Shown one piece after another: positions 11,401 through 19,788 of a DNA stretch of 64,000 nt. Source of the stretch: Microcosmobacter mediterraneus (GTDB taxonomy: Bacteria > Bacteroidota > Bacteroidia > Flavobacteriales > Flavobacteriaceae); contig NZ_JAVRIA010000003.1 in NCBI RefSeq assembly GCF_031846265.1, forward strand, positions 248,001 through 312,000, written 5' to 3'. Position 1 is the stretch's first letter; each line of letters opens with the position of its first letter. The notes under the pieces are model-generated. The model was given only the letters and a program-made list of their open reading frames with translations. It was not told where the DNA came from and made no database searches. The translations under genes were made by a program, and so were the position numbers.

Positions 11401-14400
11401 ATTACTTACATTTATTGTAAATGTAACTACATCGCCTACATTTGGTGTACCATCACTTACGATCTTCTCTATCGATAAATCTGAGGTTTCTACATTGACT
11501 CCTGCATTATCTTCATCATCTTCATCTTGGTCTCCATCATCATTATCTGGATCACTATTTGGATCATCCTGATCACTATCTGTTACTTCAGCAATGTTGA
11601 AATACTCTCCACTTGTTCCTGTTGGAGCATTAACGGTTGCTGTAATATTTAGAGTAGCAGCAGAACCATTAGCTATACTAGCAATAGTCCATAAGCCTGA
11701 AGCTGAGTCATAATTTCCACCTGAATCATCACTTACATAAGTGAAACCCATAGGTAACTGATCAACAACCTCTACATTAGTCGCATCATTTGGACCTGCG
11801 TTATTTACAACTACAGTAAACACTACAGTATCTCCTACTGTTGCATCTGTTGGAGCAACAGTTTTAATTAAATCTAAGTCGGCTTGTTCTATGATAAATG
11901 TTGTAGTGTCTTCATCATCATCATCGCCATCGCCATCACCATCTTCATCAACTGTATCATCTGTATCTGGATCACTATCTGGATCATCTAAATCACTGTC
12001 TGTAACTTGAACTGAATTCGTGTAGTTTCCAGAATCGTTAACAACAGCGTCATACGTTAATGTAATTGATAAGCCATTATCAATTGCTAAATCTGACCAT
12101 ACAATTGAATTATTTCCAATAATAAATACACCTGAATTAGATATTGTACCAGGTACGATGTCAAAACCAGATGGTAATAAATCTTCAAGATCTACTCCTG
12201 TAGCATCTCCAGGACCATCATTTTCAACAAGAATACTAAAAGTCACAGTATCTCCTACAGAACCTGAGACTGGTAATACAGATTTAGTAATTTCGATATC
12301 AGCTTGCTCAAGAACAACCTCTGCATTATCTTCATCATCTTCACTCTGGTCACCATCATCATTGTCTGGATCACTATTTGGGTCATCTTGGTCACTAGCT
12401 GTAACTTCAGCTACATTAGTATACTCTCCACTTGTTCCTGTTGGAGCATTTACAGTAGCTGTTATATTTAGGACTGCTGTTCCACTATTAATTATAGTTC
12501 CTGCCATCCAAAGTCCAGTTCCTGAATTATAGTTACCACCTGAATCATCACTTACATAGGTATAACCTGATGGTAATTGGTCTACTACTTCTACATTGGT
12601 AGCATCATCTGGACCTGCGTTAGAAACAGAAACCGTAAAGACAACTGTATCTCCTACACTTACAGGTGAAGGTGCTACTGTTTTAGACAATGATAAGTCT
12701 GAAGACTGAAAAGTTACTTCAGCATTATCTTCATCATCTTCACTTTGATCTCCATCATCATTATCTTCATCACTATCTGGATCTATATTGTCGCTAAATG
12801 TTATCTCAGCAGTATTTTGATATGGCCCAGTTGCATTTACTGTGGCATTAAACGTTAAATTTAATGTTGCTCCATTAGCTATATCTAAACCAGACCAAGT
12901 AATTGTCTGCGTTCCTAAATCGAAAGTACCACCATTGGATACTGTTCCTGGAACTAAAGAATAACCTAGAGGTAATACATCTTCAACGCTTACTCCTGTC
13001 GCATCTGAATTAGTACCACTTGAGTCGTTATTAAATATTGACACTGTAAATGTTACAACATCACCAACATTAACACTAGATGGTGAAACATCTTTTGTGA
13101 GTTCTAAATCTGAGACTGGTAATATTTCTACAGTCATTTGATCTGTAGCTATACTACAAGGACCATTCATAACTGTCCATTCAAATACATAAACTCCTAC
13201 TGCAGTGTTTGTAACTTGAGTAGTTGGATCGTTAATATCTATAAAATTAGCTGTTGTTGGACCTGAAACTTGTGTCCAAGTACCAGTTCCTGCACTTGCA
13301 GGATCAGCGCCTAGCATTACAGGATCAAATTCTGGTATGGTTTGATCAGGACCAGCTTCGGCAGTTATTGGATCAGAAAATACTACTATCTCCATAGTAT
13401 CTACTGATGTACATCCTCCACCTACAGCAGTCCATGTAAACTCATAAGTACCATCTGTAAAACCTCCAACTAAACTGTTAGGATTGCTTGGTGCAAATAT
13501 ATTTGCTAGAGCTCCACCTGTTTGTGTCCATGTACCTGTACCTTCAACTAGAGGTGTTGCTTCCAGGAATGTTGTTGGACCTTCACATAGTTCTTGGTCT
13601 GGTCCAGCTTCTGCAATTGATGGTGGCACTCCTGTGAATGTTAAGGTCACTGTATCACTTTGTGGTGCACATAAAGATGGTGCAACAAAAGGACCACCTG
13701 TAGCTACGGTCCACTCAAATACATAAATATCGTCTAAACCATCATTTAAGTAATCATCTGCTATATTAGATAATGTACTCAATGGGTTGTTTGGGCTGTC
13801 AATTGTTACTATGGCATTTCCTGTATTATCAGTATCTGTTGTAGCACCAGATGTTACTGAGACAAAAGACCAAGTACCAATACCAACAGTTGGTGTTGTA
13901 GCTCCTAATTGAGCATCTTGCTGACACGCTAAAGGCTGATCAGGACCAGCTTCTATAGGCATTGGACCATCGAAAACTTCAACTCTTACTATATCCGACT
14001 TGTCTATACAAGTACCTATTGAGAAGTTTAACTCAAATATATATAATCCTGGAACTGATAATCCATTGACATCAGTTGTTAAGCTATTATCTTGATTTGT
14101 AAATGTAACAGTTGCTCCTCCTGGCTGTGATAGTAAACGCCATTGTGCTGTAACTCCTGCCGGAATTGATGGATTTGCAGAAGTTAAGGTTGCTGTATTG
14201 GTATCTAATTCACAAATCTCCTGGTCTAAACCTGCAAAAGGATCAGTTCCAGGACCACCTCCCACTGTAATAGTCACTTGAGAAGAATTATTACATACAA
14301 CTCCGCTTCCTGTATAGTCTGTAGTATATTCAAATACATATACGGATCCAGCATCTACAGGAGCATTTGCTGTGTTACTATTAGAAGGTGACTGAGATGG

Positions 14401-17400
14401 TGTGTATGGTGCAATAACACCTGGTGTAGTATCACCATCAACTGATACGATGCTCCATGTACCAGTAGTACCTGAAGTTGCTTCTAAAAACACACTAGTC
14501 GCTTCACATAAATCTTGGTCTGGACCAGCATCTGCAGGAGCAAATACTTCAACCGTTACATCAGTGAATGAATCACTACACAATGGAGACCCACTAACCG
14601 TTGTCCATCTGAATATATATGTTCCAGTTATTAAATCTTCGATATCAACAATATGATTATCGCCCACATCTGAAGGATCTTGATCTATATCTGGTGAATT
14701 AGGTCCACTAATTAATGACCAAGCACCAGACTCAGCATTGGGATTTTGCAATGGATCTGCTGAAATTGTCGTATTATCATCAGCACAAATAATTTGATCA
14801 CCTCCAGGAATATTGGCAGGAGTTGGTGGTATTCCAACTTCAATTTCTACTTGATCAGCTGCTCCTCCTGTTGTACAATTACCATAGTCAATAACCCATT
14901 CAAAAACATAGGTTCCATCTAATAAATTTGAAAATGTAGCAGTTGGACTATTTTCGTCATCAACAGTGTAACCTGTTAATCCTGATACTAAAGTCCAAGT
15001 TCCGACACCTCCAAAAGGCGAAGGGTCATCTGCATTCAAGGTAAATGACTGTGTAACAGGATCTAAACATAATGTTTGATCTGGGCCTGCACTAACTGTA
15101 GTTACTGAATCTGCTATCACAATTTCTACTTCATCAAAAGTATCTGGGCAACCATTAGGCGCTGGCGCTGTGTAACCAATACTCCATCTAAATATATATT
15201 GACCATTTATTAAGTTATCTACAGCTGTAGTTGGATCGTTTACATCTATAAAGTTAGCTGTGTTAGGTCCTGAAATTTGAGTCCAGGTTCCTGTTTCATC
15301 TGTATCAGGTGTATTACCTGCTAAATTTGGTATAGAAATCGTTCCATCTGGTAAACAAAAATCTGTACCAGCATCAGCTATGGTTGGAGACTCGTCCGCT
15401 AAGGTGGTAATTTCTACAGTATCTACTTCAGCTGGAGCACAATCTGGAAAACCAGCAGCCTCATCAACTGACCATGTGAGTGTATAAACTGTTGATGGTG
15501 AGGAAAAACCTGTTGCTATAGTATTTGGATCTGTATCATCTTCAAAAACAATACTAATATCAGATGCAGTCCAAACTCCTACTTGACTGTCTGTTAATGA
15601 AGCTGCAGCTAACTGAACAGGTGCATTAAAACAAATCGTTTGATTTGCACCAGCATCTGTTGGTAAATTACTTAATGGTGTCACCGTAATTGTTGTAAAG
15701 GATACTGCTGGTGGTGTACAATTGGGGCCAGCAGAAACTGTATAGCTAAACGTATAGACTCCAGGAATTAATGACGGTAAAGGTGTAATAGGATCATCAT
15801 CTCCTACATCGGTATTTTGTGAATACCTATCAACGATGATGTCATTAGTCATGCCATCTGGACCATCTACTAAAGACCAAATTGATGTTTCTCCAGGTAA
15901 TATTGAACTCCCAGCTAAACCTCCATCTATCTGACCACAATTAAATTGCTGTGGTGTACCAGCATTAGAACCTGAGATTGGAGTGGAAATATATATACTA
16001 ATGCTACTATTAGCAACATCACAACTTTGAAGTAAGTTCCCTGTTCTTATTCTTCTAAAATTTACGGTGTATGTGCCAGGTACATCAAAATCATCTATGG
16101 TGACATTGCCAGGACTTGCTCCTGGAGCGTTTTGGTATGCTGTTGGAAAACTTAAAGCTGAATCCGCCGGACCACTTATTATACTATATTGTGTTTGATT
16201 ACCACTTGCATATGTAAAAGGGACATCAATTGAGGTTTGACCACAATCGCCAGTGATGTTATCACCGTTATTAGCAAGTACACTAATTGTATCTATATTG
16301 TATCGGATAGTTACATTGGCAGTAGATGTACATAAAGTAGATCCATTTGTTATGGTATAACTAAATGTATATGTATTTGGCGAGGATAAACCTGTAACTT
16401 GAGTAGTACTATTGTCTTCATCAACTATAGTTACTGCTGGACCGCTTGTTTGCACCCATAAGACTTCTTCATTAGTAAAAGTAGGAAGTGAGCCTATTAA
16501 GGTGGCTTCGTCTACCGAAGGATCACAAAATGTAATGGTAGCATCTTGTACTGTTGCCTGAGTCACATCTTGAGTCGCTGGTGGAACTGTTATAGTAACA
16601 GTGTCGGTACCAGAAACACAAGGCCCTTCTACATCCCATCTAAAGGTATAAACACCTGCCATAAGACCACTCACTCCTGTAGTATTGCTATTAGGATTAC
16701 TAATAGTAGGGTTCGTTGGTCCAGAAACAAAAGTCCAAGTTCCTTGTTGTCCATTAATATTATTACCTCCAAAACTTCCGTTTAGGTTAGTATTTTGATC
16801 TACTGTGTAGCAATTAGATAGCGTTTGATCTAGTCCTGCATCCACAGGATCTACACCACCATAATTAGTTATTAAAATTTCATCAAACGTTTCACAGAAA
16901 CGCCCCGGTAAAAATTCACTACCTGTTATTACCCAACGTACAGTGGTTGTTCCTGCTGATCCTTCAGGTAAAGAAATCGTTGTTGAAGGAGATGTATCGT
17001 CGCCAAAAGATACGCCTGCCGGATTGGCACCAGGTATAACCCATTGACCTGTTTCACCTGGATTTAATGGTGTATTACCATTAATCACTAATGAACCTGA
17101 TGAATCTGGACAAGATTCAACATCTGCTCCTGCGTCAGCTTGTGTAATCGGCTCAACGGTAATACTAATAGTCTGCGATGGTTCCTCACCATTAAAACAT
17201 ACTGCAGCCAATTCAAAAACGTAAGTGTTTCCTCCTGTATATCCTGTAATTGTTGGATTAGGAATGGATGGATCACTAATGATTACTGATGGACCACCAA
17301 CTTGTGTCCATGTAGGACCTTCTGCGTAGGTATCTGGTGTATTACCATCCAACTGTAAAGCTTCATTCTCACATATAGAAAGATCGAGGCCTGCATTTAC

Positions 17401-17517
17401 TGTACAAGATTGCGCATAAACATATGCAGATTGGAATGATAGTAATACAAGAAATAAGAATAAATTCTTTGATAGGTTAGAACTTATTTTTTTACTGAAT
17501 AAGTAGATCTGATTCAT
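5425..17517 (-). CDS. Giant T9SS-secreted adhesin: Ig/PKD-like repeats, 18 DUF11 repeats, gliding-motility C-terminal domain
   Basis: This is a single 4030-residue open frame. It starts with a signal peptide ending near residue 36 (SAYVYAQ). About 15 Ig/PKD-like repeats opening with variants of DAGPDQ run to about residue 1465. Eighteen DUF11 repeats follow, each with NVGDTVTFT, NAGPDDATGV and DLLPSGY-like signatures, separated by Asp-rich linkers (for example DEDGDGDGDDDDED) that probably bind Ca2+. The last ~95 residues are a CHU_C / TIGR04131 gliding-motility-associated type B sorting domain (EFSPNNDGVNEVF, LEIYNRWGNIVY, GTYYYIL). It is thus a fibrous cell-surface adhesin exported by T9SS, similar in concept to SprB. 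PorP/SprF and OmpA-family genes follow on the same strand. Two DUF11 repeats are duplicated exactly (see repeats). The frame is intact despite the repetitive DNA. What it binds is unknown. Confidence 0.93.
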   Translation of the reverse strand: MNQIYLFSKKISSNLSKNLFLFLVLLSFQSAYVYAQSCTVNAGLDLSICENEALQLDGNTPDTYAEGPTWTQVGGPSVIISDPSIPNPTITGYTGGNTYVFELAAVCFNGEEPSQTISITVEPITQADAGADVESCPDSSGSLVINGNTPLNPGETGQWVIPGANPAGVSFGDDTSPSTTISLPEGSAGTTTVRWVITGSEFLPGRFCETFDEILITNYGGVDPVDAGLDQTLSNCYTVDQNTNLNGSFGGNNINGQQGTWTFVSGPTNPTISNPNSNTTGVSGLMAGVYTFRWDVEGPCVSGTDTVTITVPPATQDVTQATVQDATITFCDPSVDEATLIGSLPTFTNEEVLWVQTSGPAVTIVDEDNSTTQVTGLSSPNTYTFSYTITNGSTLCTSTANVTIRYNIDTISVLANNGDNITGDCGQTSIDVPFTYASGNQTQYSIISGPADSALSFPTAYQNAPGASPGNVTIDDFDVPGTYTVNFRRIRTGNLLQSCDVANSSISIYISTPISGSNAGTPQQFNCGQIDGGLAGSSILPGETSIWSLVDGPDGMTNDIIVDRYSQNTDVGDDDPITPLPSLIPGVYTFSYTVSAGPNCTPPAVSFTTITVTPLSNLPTDAGANQTICFNAPVQLAAASLTDSQVGVWTASDISIVFEDDTDPNTIATGFSSPSTVYTLTWSVDEAAGFPDCAPAEVDTVEITTLADESPTIADAGTDFCLPDGTISIPNLAGNTPDTDETGTWTQISGPNTANFIDVNDPTTAVDNLINGQYIFRWSIGYTAPAPNGCPDTFDEVEIVIADSVTTVSAGPDQTLCLDPVTQSFTLNADDPSPFGGVGTWTLVSGLTGYTVDDENSPTATFSNLLDGTYVFEWVIDYGNCTTGGAADQVEIEVGIPPTPANIPGGDQIICADDNTTISADPLQNPNAESGAWSLISGPNSPDIDQDPSDVGDNHIVDIEDLITGTYIFRWTTVSGSPLCSDSFTDVTVEVFAPADAGPDQDLCEATSVFLEATSGTTGTWSIVSVDGDTTPGVIAPYTPSQSPSNSNTANAPVDAGSVYVFEYTTDYTGSGVVCNNSSQVTITVGGGPGTDPFAGLDQEICELDTNTATLTSANPSIPAGVTAQWRLLSQPGGATVTFTNQDNSLTTDVNGLSVPGLYIFELNFSIGTCIDKSDIVRVEVFDGPMPIEAGPDQPLACQQDAQLGATTPTVGIGTWSFVSVTSGATTDTDNTGNAIVTIDSPNNPLSTLSNIADDYLNDGLDDIYVFEWTVATGGPFVAPSLCAPQSDTVTLTFTGVPPSIAEAGPDQELCEGPTTFLEATPLVEGTGTWTQTGGALANIFAPSNPNSLVGGFTDGTYEFTWTAVGGGCTSVDTMEIVVFSDPITAEAGPDQTIPEFDPVMLGADPASAGTGTWTQVSGPTTANFIDINDPTTQVTNTAVGVYVFEWTVMNGPCSIATDQMTVEILPVSDLELTKDVSPSSVNVGDVVTFTVSIFNNDSSGTNSDATGVSVEDVLPLGYSLVPGTVSNGGTFDLGTQTITWSGLDIANGATLNLTFNATVNATGPYQNTAEITFSDNIDPDSDEDNDDGDQSEDDEDNAEVTFQSSDLSLSKTVAPSPVSVGDTVVFTVSVSNAGPDDATNVEVVDQLPSGYTYVSDDSGGNYNSGTGLWMAGTIINSGTAVLNITATVNAPTGTSGEYTNVAEVTASDQDDPNSDPDNDDGDQSEDDEDNAEVVLEQADIEITKSVLPVSGSVGDTVTFSILVENDGPGDATGVDLEDLLPSGFDIVPGTISNSGVFIIGNNSIVWSDLAIDNGLSITLTYDAVVNDSGNYTNSVQVTDSDLDDPDSDPDTDDTVDEDGDGDGDDDDEDTTTFIIEQADLDLIKTVAPTDATVGDTVVFTVVVNNAGPNDATNVEVVDQLPMGFTYVSDDSGGNYDSASGLWTIASIANGSAATLNITATVNAPTGTSGEYFNIAEVTDSDQDDPNSDPDNDDGDQDEDDEDNAGVNVETSDLSIEKIVSDGTPNVGDVVTFTINVSNAGSVDATNVSVQDVVPVGYSNIVNISGSGVALGNQIDWTGLTVPVGVDTVTLTFDVTVDPPTGAADEYLNSVEITASDQFDPDSDPSTGSDTDDNGDGIDDDDEDTEGVVIQQADLSIVKSIDNTSPNVGDTVTFTLVVTNAGPDVATGVAVEDILPSGFTLTLVNNGGVQAGNIASWTGLTVPANNGMVTLTYEATVNAPTGAAGEYTNAAQITDSDQYDPDSDPTTGDDVDEDGDGDGDDDDEDEITIAPEQADLSISKGLVSGSATPNVGDTLIFELVITNDGPDDATGVAVEDILPVGYTLGTVNNAGTAAGNTASWSGLAVPAGGSITVTYEATVNAPTGATGEYTNSVQITDSDQFDPDSDPNTDDTVDEDGDGDGDDDDEDTFNVVPEVADLSLDKTVADVNGAPVNVGDVLTFSIAIANDGPNVATNVSVDDILPIGYTLVPGSIDNGGTFNAGNTTITWDLASVPLTGSVVMYQVTVNAPTGAADEYRNTAQITDSDQFDPDSDPDTDDTVDEDGDGDGDDDDEDDEIVVPAQADLELTKGISALSSATPNVGDTVTFELTIDNLGPNDATGVAVEDIVPIGYIITGGTISDSGIQTGNQIDWTGLSIPNGGSITLTYDVVVNPPTGLAGEYRNSAQITDSDQYDPDSDPSTDGTVDEDGDGDRDDDDEDTFEITPQTSDLSIEKIVSDGTPNVGDVVTFTINVSNAGSVDATNVSVQDVVPVGYSNIVNISGSGVALGNQIDWTGLTVPVGVDTVTLTFDVTVDPPTGAADEYLNSVEITASDQFDPDSDPSTGSDTDDNGDGIDDDDEDTEGVVIQQADLSIVKSIDNTSPNVGDTVTFTLVVTNAGPDVATGVAVEDILPSGFTLTLVNNGGVQAGNIASWTGLTVPANNGMVTLTYEATVNAPTGAAGEYTNAAQITDSDQYDPDSDPTTGDDVDEDGDGDGDDDDEDVITIAPAQADLSLTKIVVDGDTTPLIGTEITFEIRVFNDGPQDATNVEVVDLLPSGYDFVLYSSTAGLYDETTGLWTIGSIGAGESETLLIDVLVNDSGDYLNIAEVTESDVFDIDSIPNNDDGDQSEDDEDNAIVTPIEAVADLSLTKVVVDGDTTPLIGTEITFQITVTNDGPEDATGVEVTDLLPSGYDFILFSSTSGAYDETTGLWTVGSIVAGESETLLIDVLVNEVGDYLNIAEVTASDILDIDSTPNNDDGDQSEDDEDNAIVTPVEAAADLSLTKEVVDNDTSPLVGEEITFILTITNNGPDNATGVEVTDLLPSGFDFILFSSTAGTYDETTGVWSIGSIENGSSETLLIDVLVNGTGDYLNIAEVTASDILDIDSTPNNDDGDQSEDDEDNVLVTPLDAMADLSLEKTVVDGDTTPLVGSEITFQITVSNAGPDAATGVEVVDLLPIGFDFILFSATSGTYDETTGLWTVGTVGAGETESLFIDVLVNAPTGAPNEYLNIAEVTASDVIDPNSTPNNDDGDQSENDEDNVLVIPVEAMADLSLTKTVVDNDIMPNVGDEITFQITVTNAGPDEATGVEVTDLLPPGFDFILFSATSGTYNETTGLWIVGDIASGDSQSLFIDVLINEPTGTPGEYFNVAEVTGSDIMDPNSEPNNDDGDQSEDDEDGILVETQTADLSLNKSVNNVDANVGDVVTFTLQINNAGANTATGVAVQDILPIGFSNITNISNGGILTGSIIDWTGLTIPLTGLILTYEATVNMPTLDEGEYVNVAEITASDQFDPNSEPNNDDGDQSEDDEDSASINTPTTDIEVTKSVDNPNPTIGDQVTFTITASNLGNLDATSVEIRDNLPSGYEFESATTTAGVYDETTGLWQIPTVGAGLTETLEITVTVLDVDNYLNIASLEFLDQIDANANNDSDDATIDPVCLTIYNEFSPNNDGVNEVFYIDCIANYPNNRLEIYNRWGNIVYSKDRYDNTFDGTSNGRAVLYKEEKLPVGTYYYILDLGDGSERRAGWLYINR
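8517..9344 (-). repeat. 828-bp exact direct repeat inside adhesin gene, copy A
   Basis: By eye this block is identical to 10662-11489. It encodes 276 codons covering two DUF11 repeats (beginning SDLSIEKIVSDG and ADLSIVKSIDNT) and their acidic linkers. The offset is 2145 bases (715 codons), so the frame is kept. Identity stops abruptly at both ends. Confidence 0.93.
10662..11489 (-). repeat. 828-bp exact direct repeat inside adhesin gene, copy B
   Basis: Second copy of the block at 8517-9344. The two copies are separated by three other DUF11 repeats. Synonymous positions are also identical, unlike the other repeats of the gene, which indicates recent duplication or gene conversion, or an assembly effect. 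Confidence 0.93.
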
Positions 17518-17601
17518 TTATATATATTTTATAGGCATAATATCCACGAAAGTAATTTTTCATCGATTATTTGTAATTTTTAGGTATGCGTAAATGAATA
17601 A

Positions 17602-17640
17602 AATCGATAAAATACATATTTAATCGATAAAATGCATATT
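17602..17640. repeat. Tandem 20-base repeat with ATCGAT core in divergent promoter region
   Basis: Two adjacent units, 17602-17620 and 17622-17640, read AATCGATAAAATRCATATT and differ at one base. A further ATCGAT in the opposite sense lies at 17562-17567. The region (17518-17811) separates the divergent adhesin and arsenosugar operons, so the repeats could be an operator, but no regulator is assigned. Confidence 0.5.
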
Positions 17641-17811
17641 TTAGTAAATATATTTATGAATTAGCTCGCTAAGAATATTTTAATTATGTAAAAAGCTACA
17701 TTATAATACTAATTGATTTAATTAAAACCTTTAACTTTTGTAAACTTTAAGAATCTAAACCGACATTATATTGTATATTGATTTTTCGTACAAATTTTAA
17801 TTTTTAGTAGA

Positions 17812-18147
17812 ATGTCTAAAACATATTATGATCCTGCCGACTTAAGAAAATTCGGTAGCATCACAGAATGGAGTGAGGAACTTGGTAATAAATTTTTTGA
17901 GTATTACGGTAAAGTATTTGAGGAGGGTAGATTAACAACTCGTGAAAAATCTTTAATTGCATTGGCTGTTGCTCATACAGAACAGTGTCCTTATTGCATA
18001 GATGCTTATACCAAAGACGGATTGCAACGCGGTGTAACCAAAGAAGAAATGATGGAAGCCATACATGTTGGAGCAGCTATTAAAAGTGGCGCTACTTTAG
18101 TTCATGGTGTCCAAATGATGAATAAGGTTAATAAATTAGATGGCTAA
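17812..18147 (+). CDS. Arsenosugar biosynthesis-associated peroxidase-like protein (carboxymuconolactone decarboxylase/AhpD fold)
   Basis: This is a 111-residue all-helical protein of the CMD/AhpD family. The redox motif is E57-Q-C59-P-Y-C62, with His55 just before it (LAVAHTEQCPYCIDAY). Proteins of this length and motif are a recurring partner of ArsS and ArsM in arsenosugar clusters, where NCBI calls them peroxidase-like; their chemistry is not established. The paired cysteines suggest a thiol-disulfide or arsenical-thiol redox role. It is the first gene of the operon, 57 bases before arsS, and is read divergently from the adhesin gene. Family assignment is firm; the pathway role rests on context. 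Confidence 0.85.
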   Translation: MSKTYYDPADLRKFGSITEWSEELGNKFFEYYGKVFEEGRLTTREKSLIALAVAHTEQCPYCIDAYTKDGLQRGVTKEEMMEAIHVGAAIKSGATLVHGVQMMNKVNKLDG

Positions 18148-18204
18148 ATCCAAAACCATACTTCAACAAATCTCATAAGTTATATTAATTGATTTAACAT
18201 TTTA

Positions 18205-19260
18205 ATGGCAACAAAGTCCCTAAAAAAACGCGAAAGCGAATTAGCAAATAGTAATCGTCAATTAGAGATTCTATCAAATGGTATTTTTCAGAATGGTGAA
18301 CTACCCACTTTTAAAACAAAAATAGCAGAAACAAATCAATTTCCGCTGAAAGCCAAAAAACTAGAAGTTCTTCAAATTAATGTTGGCTACATGTGTAACC
18401 AAGTATGTGAGCATTGCCATGTTGATGCTGGGCCTGACCGAAAAGAAATAATGACACGTGAGACGATGTCTCAATGTTTAGAAGTCATTAAAAATACTGG
18501 AGCACACACTCTAGACTTAACTGGAGGTGCTCCAGAGATGAATCCTGATTTTCGTTGGTTTGTTGAAGAAGCTGCAAAAGCTGGGATTAAAGATTTTATT
18601 GTACGTTCAAATCTAACAATCATTAGAGCCAACAAAAAACATTACGATTTACCTGAATTTTTTAAAAAACATAATGTGCATGTTGTGAGTTCTATGCCAC
18701 ATTGGACTCGAGGAAAAACTGATAAACAAAGAGGAGATGGTGTTTTTGATAAATCAATAAAAGCATTACAAGATCTCAATGCAGTTGGTTATGGTATGCC
18801 AGAAAGTCCACTAAGATTAGATCTTGTCTATAACCCTTCTGGTGCTTTTTTACCAGGTGATCAAGCCTCGATGGAGAAGGATTTCAAAAAAGCGTTGGTG
18901 GAAGATTTTGGCATCCAGTTTCATAATTTGTTTGCCATTACAAACTTACCAATTAGTAGATTTTTAGATTTCCTCATAGCTTCTGAAAATTATGAGGACT
19001 ATATGTATGCGCTTGTTGAAGCCTACAATCCTGAAGCGGTAAAAAATGTAATGTGCACCAATACGCTTTCCGTAAGTTGGGATGGTTATTTATATGACTG
19101 TGATTTTAATCAGATGTTAAACCTTCCTGTAAATAGCAAAGCAAAACATATTGCTGAATATAATGAAGAACTTTTAGAAGGTAGAAATATTGTTATATCA
19201 CAACATTGTTATGGCTGTACTGCAGGAGCAGGAAGTAGCTGCCAAGGTTCTGTAACTTAG
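18205..19260 (+). CDS. arsS: Arsenosugar biosynthesis radical SAM protein ArsS
   Basis: This 351-residue radical SAM enzyme has the cluster motif CNQVCEHC at 64-71 (CX3CX2C), followed by HVDAGPDRKE and a Gly-rich SAM segment (DLTGGAPEMNP). The C-terminal Cys-rich tail (C335, C338, C346 in HCYGCTAGAGSSCQGS) is the hallmark of the TIGR04167 radical SAM/Cys-rich family. Some members have selenocysteine near this tail; here all positions are Cys. ArsS is known to act after ArsM, joining the 5'-deoxyadenosyl group of SAM to dimethylarsenite to give the adenosylated precursor of oxo-arsenosugars. The arsM gene lies about 2 kb downstream in the same operon, which supports the call. Confidence 0.92.
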   Translation: MATKSLKKRESELANSNRQLEILSNGIFQNGELPTFKTKIAETNQFPLKAKKLEVLQINVGYMCNQVCEHCHVDAGPDRKEIMTRETMSQCLEVIKNTGAHTLDLTGGAPEMNPDFRWFVEEAAKAGIKDFIVRSNLTIIRANKKHYDLPEFFKKHNVHVVSSMPHWTRGKTDKQRGDGVFDKSIKALQDLNAVGYGMPESPLRLDLVYNPSGAFLPGDQASMEKDFKKALVEDFGIQFHNLFAITNLPISRFLDFLIASENYEDYMYALVEAYNPEAVKNVMCTNTLSVSWDGYLYDCDFNQMLNLPVNSKAKHIAEYNEELLEGRNIVISQHCYGCTAGAGSSCQGSVT

Positions 19261-19293
19261 CCTAATTCTTGCGAAGACAAGAATCTAAAAACC

Positions 19294-19788
19294 ATGAAAG
19301 AAAAAATTCTATACATATTATTACTCTTTACTTCGATTGGATACGCACAAGAAACCCTTTCAGAATTATTAAAACAATATAACACACAAGCTGTACCTTA
19401 TATTACAGTTCAGGAATTAGCCATGCCAAAAACTAATGCCATTATTCTTGACGCAAGGGAAGAAGCCGAGTACAATATAAGTCATATTAAAGATGCCCTA
19501 AATGTAGGATATGATAGATTTAACATAGAGACTATTATCAATAAAATAAATAATAAAAATGCTGTAATTGTAGTCTACTGTTCTTTAGGAATTAGATCAG
19601 AAGACATCGCTGAAAAACTTAAAAAAGTAGGTTACCATAAGGTCTATAATCTGTATGGTGGCATTTTTGAATGGAAGAATGCTGGTTTCAAAGTTTACGA
19701 TATTAATTCTAAAATAACGGATAATGTACACGCTTTTAGCAAAGAGTGGAGTGTGTGGTTAACCAAGGGGAATAAAGTTTATGAGTAA
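19294..19788 (+). CDS. Exported rhodanese-like domain protein
   Basis: This is a 164-residue protein with a signal peptide (MKEKILYILLLFTSIGYAQ) and one rhodanese domain. The active loop is CSLGIRSE with a catalytic Cys, and the typical DAREEAEYNISHI substrate-side motif is present. Rhodaneses transfer sulfur or act on related oxyanions, and a thiol-carrying rhodanese could handle thio-arsenicals, but that is inference from context. The predicted location is the periplasm. It overlaps the next gene by 8 bases, so it belongs to the arsenosugar operon. Confidence 0.85.
   Translation: MKEKILYILLLFTSIGYAQETLSELLKQYNTQAVPYITVQELAMPKTNAIILDAREEAEYNISHIKDALNVGYDRFNIETIINKINNKNAVIVVYCSLGIRSEDIAEKLKKVGYHKVYNLYGGIFEWKNAGFKVYDINSKITDNVHAFSKEWSVWLTKGNKVYE

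Noticed and set aside
8519..11960. Clusters of CATCATCATCACC that look like short tandem repeats or a CRISPR-like array
   Set aside because: They are the Asp-rich linker codons of the DUF11 repeats, in frame on the minus strand, without regular spacers.
6719..14656. Many open frames on the plus strand opposite the adhesin gene
   Set aside because: They are low-complexity Ser/Pro/Thr shadows created by the repetitive codons of the adhesin on the minus strand; they lack plausible starts and repeat with it.
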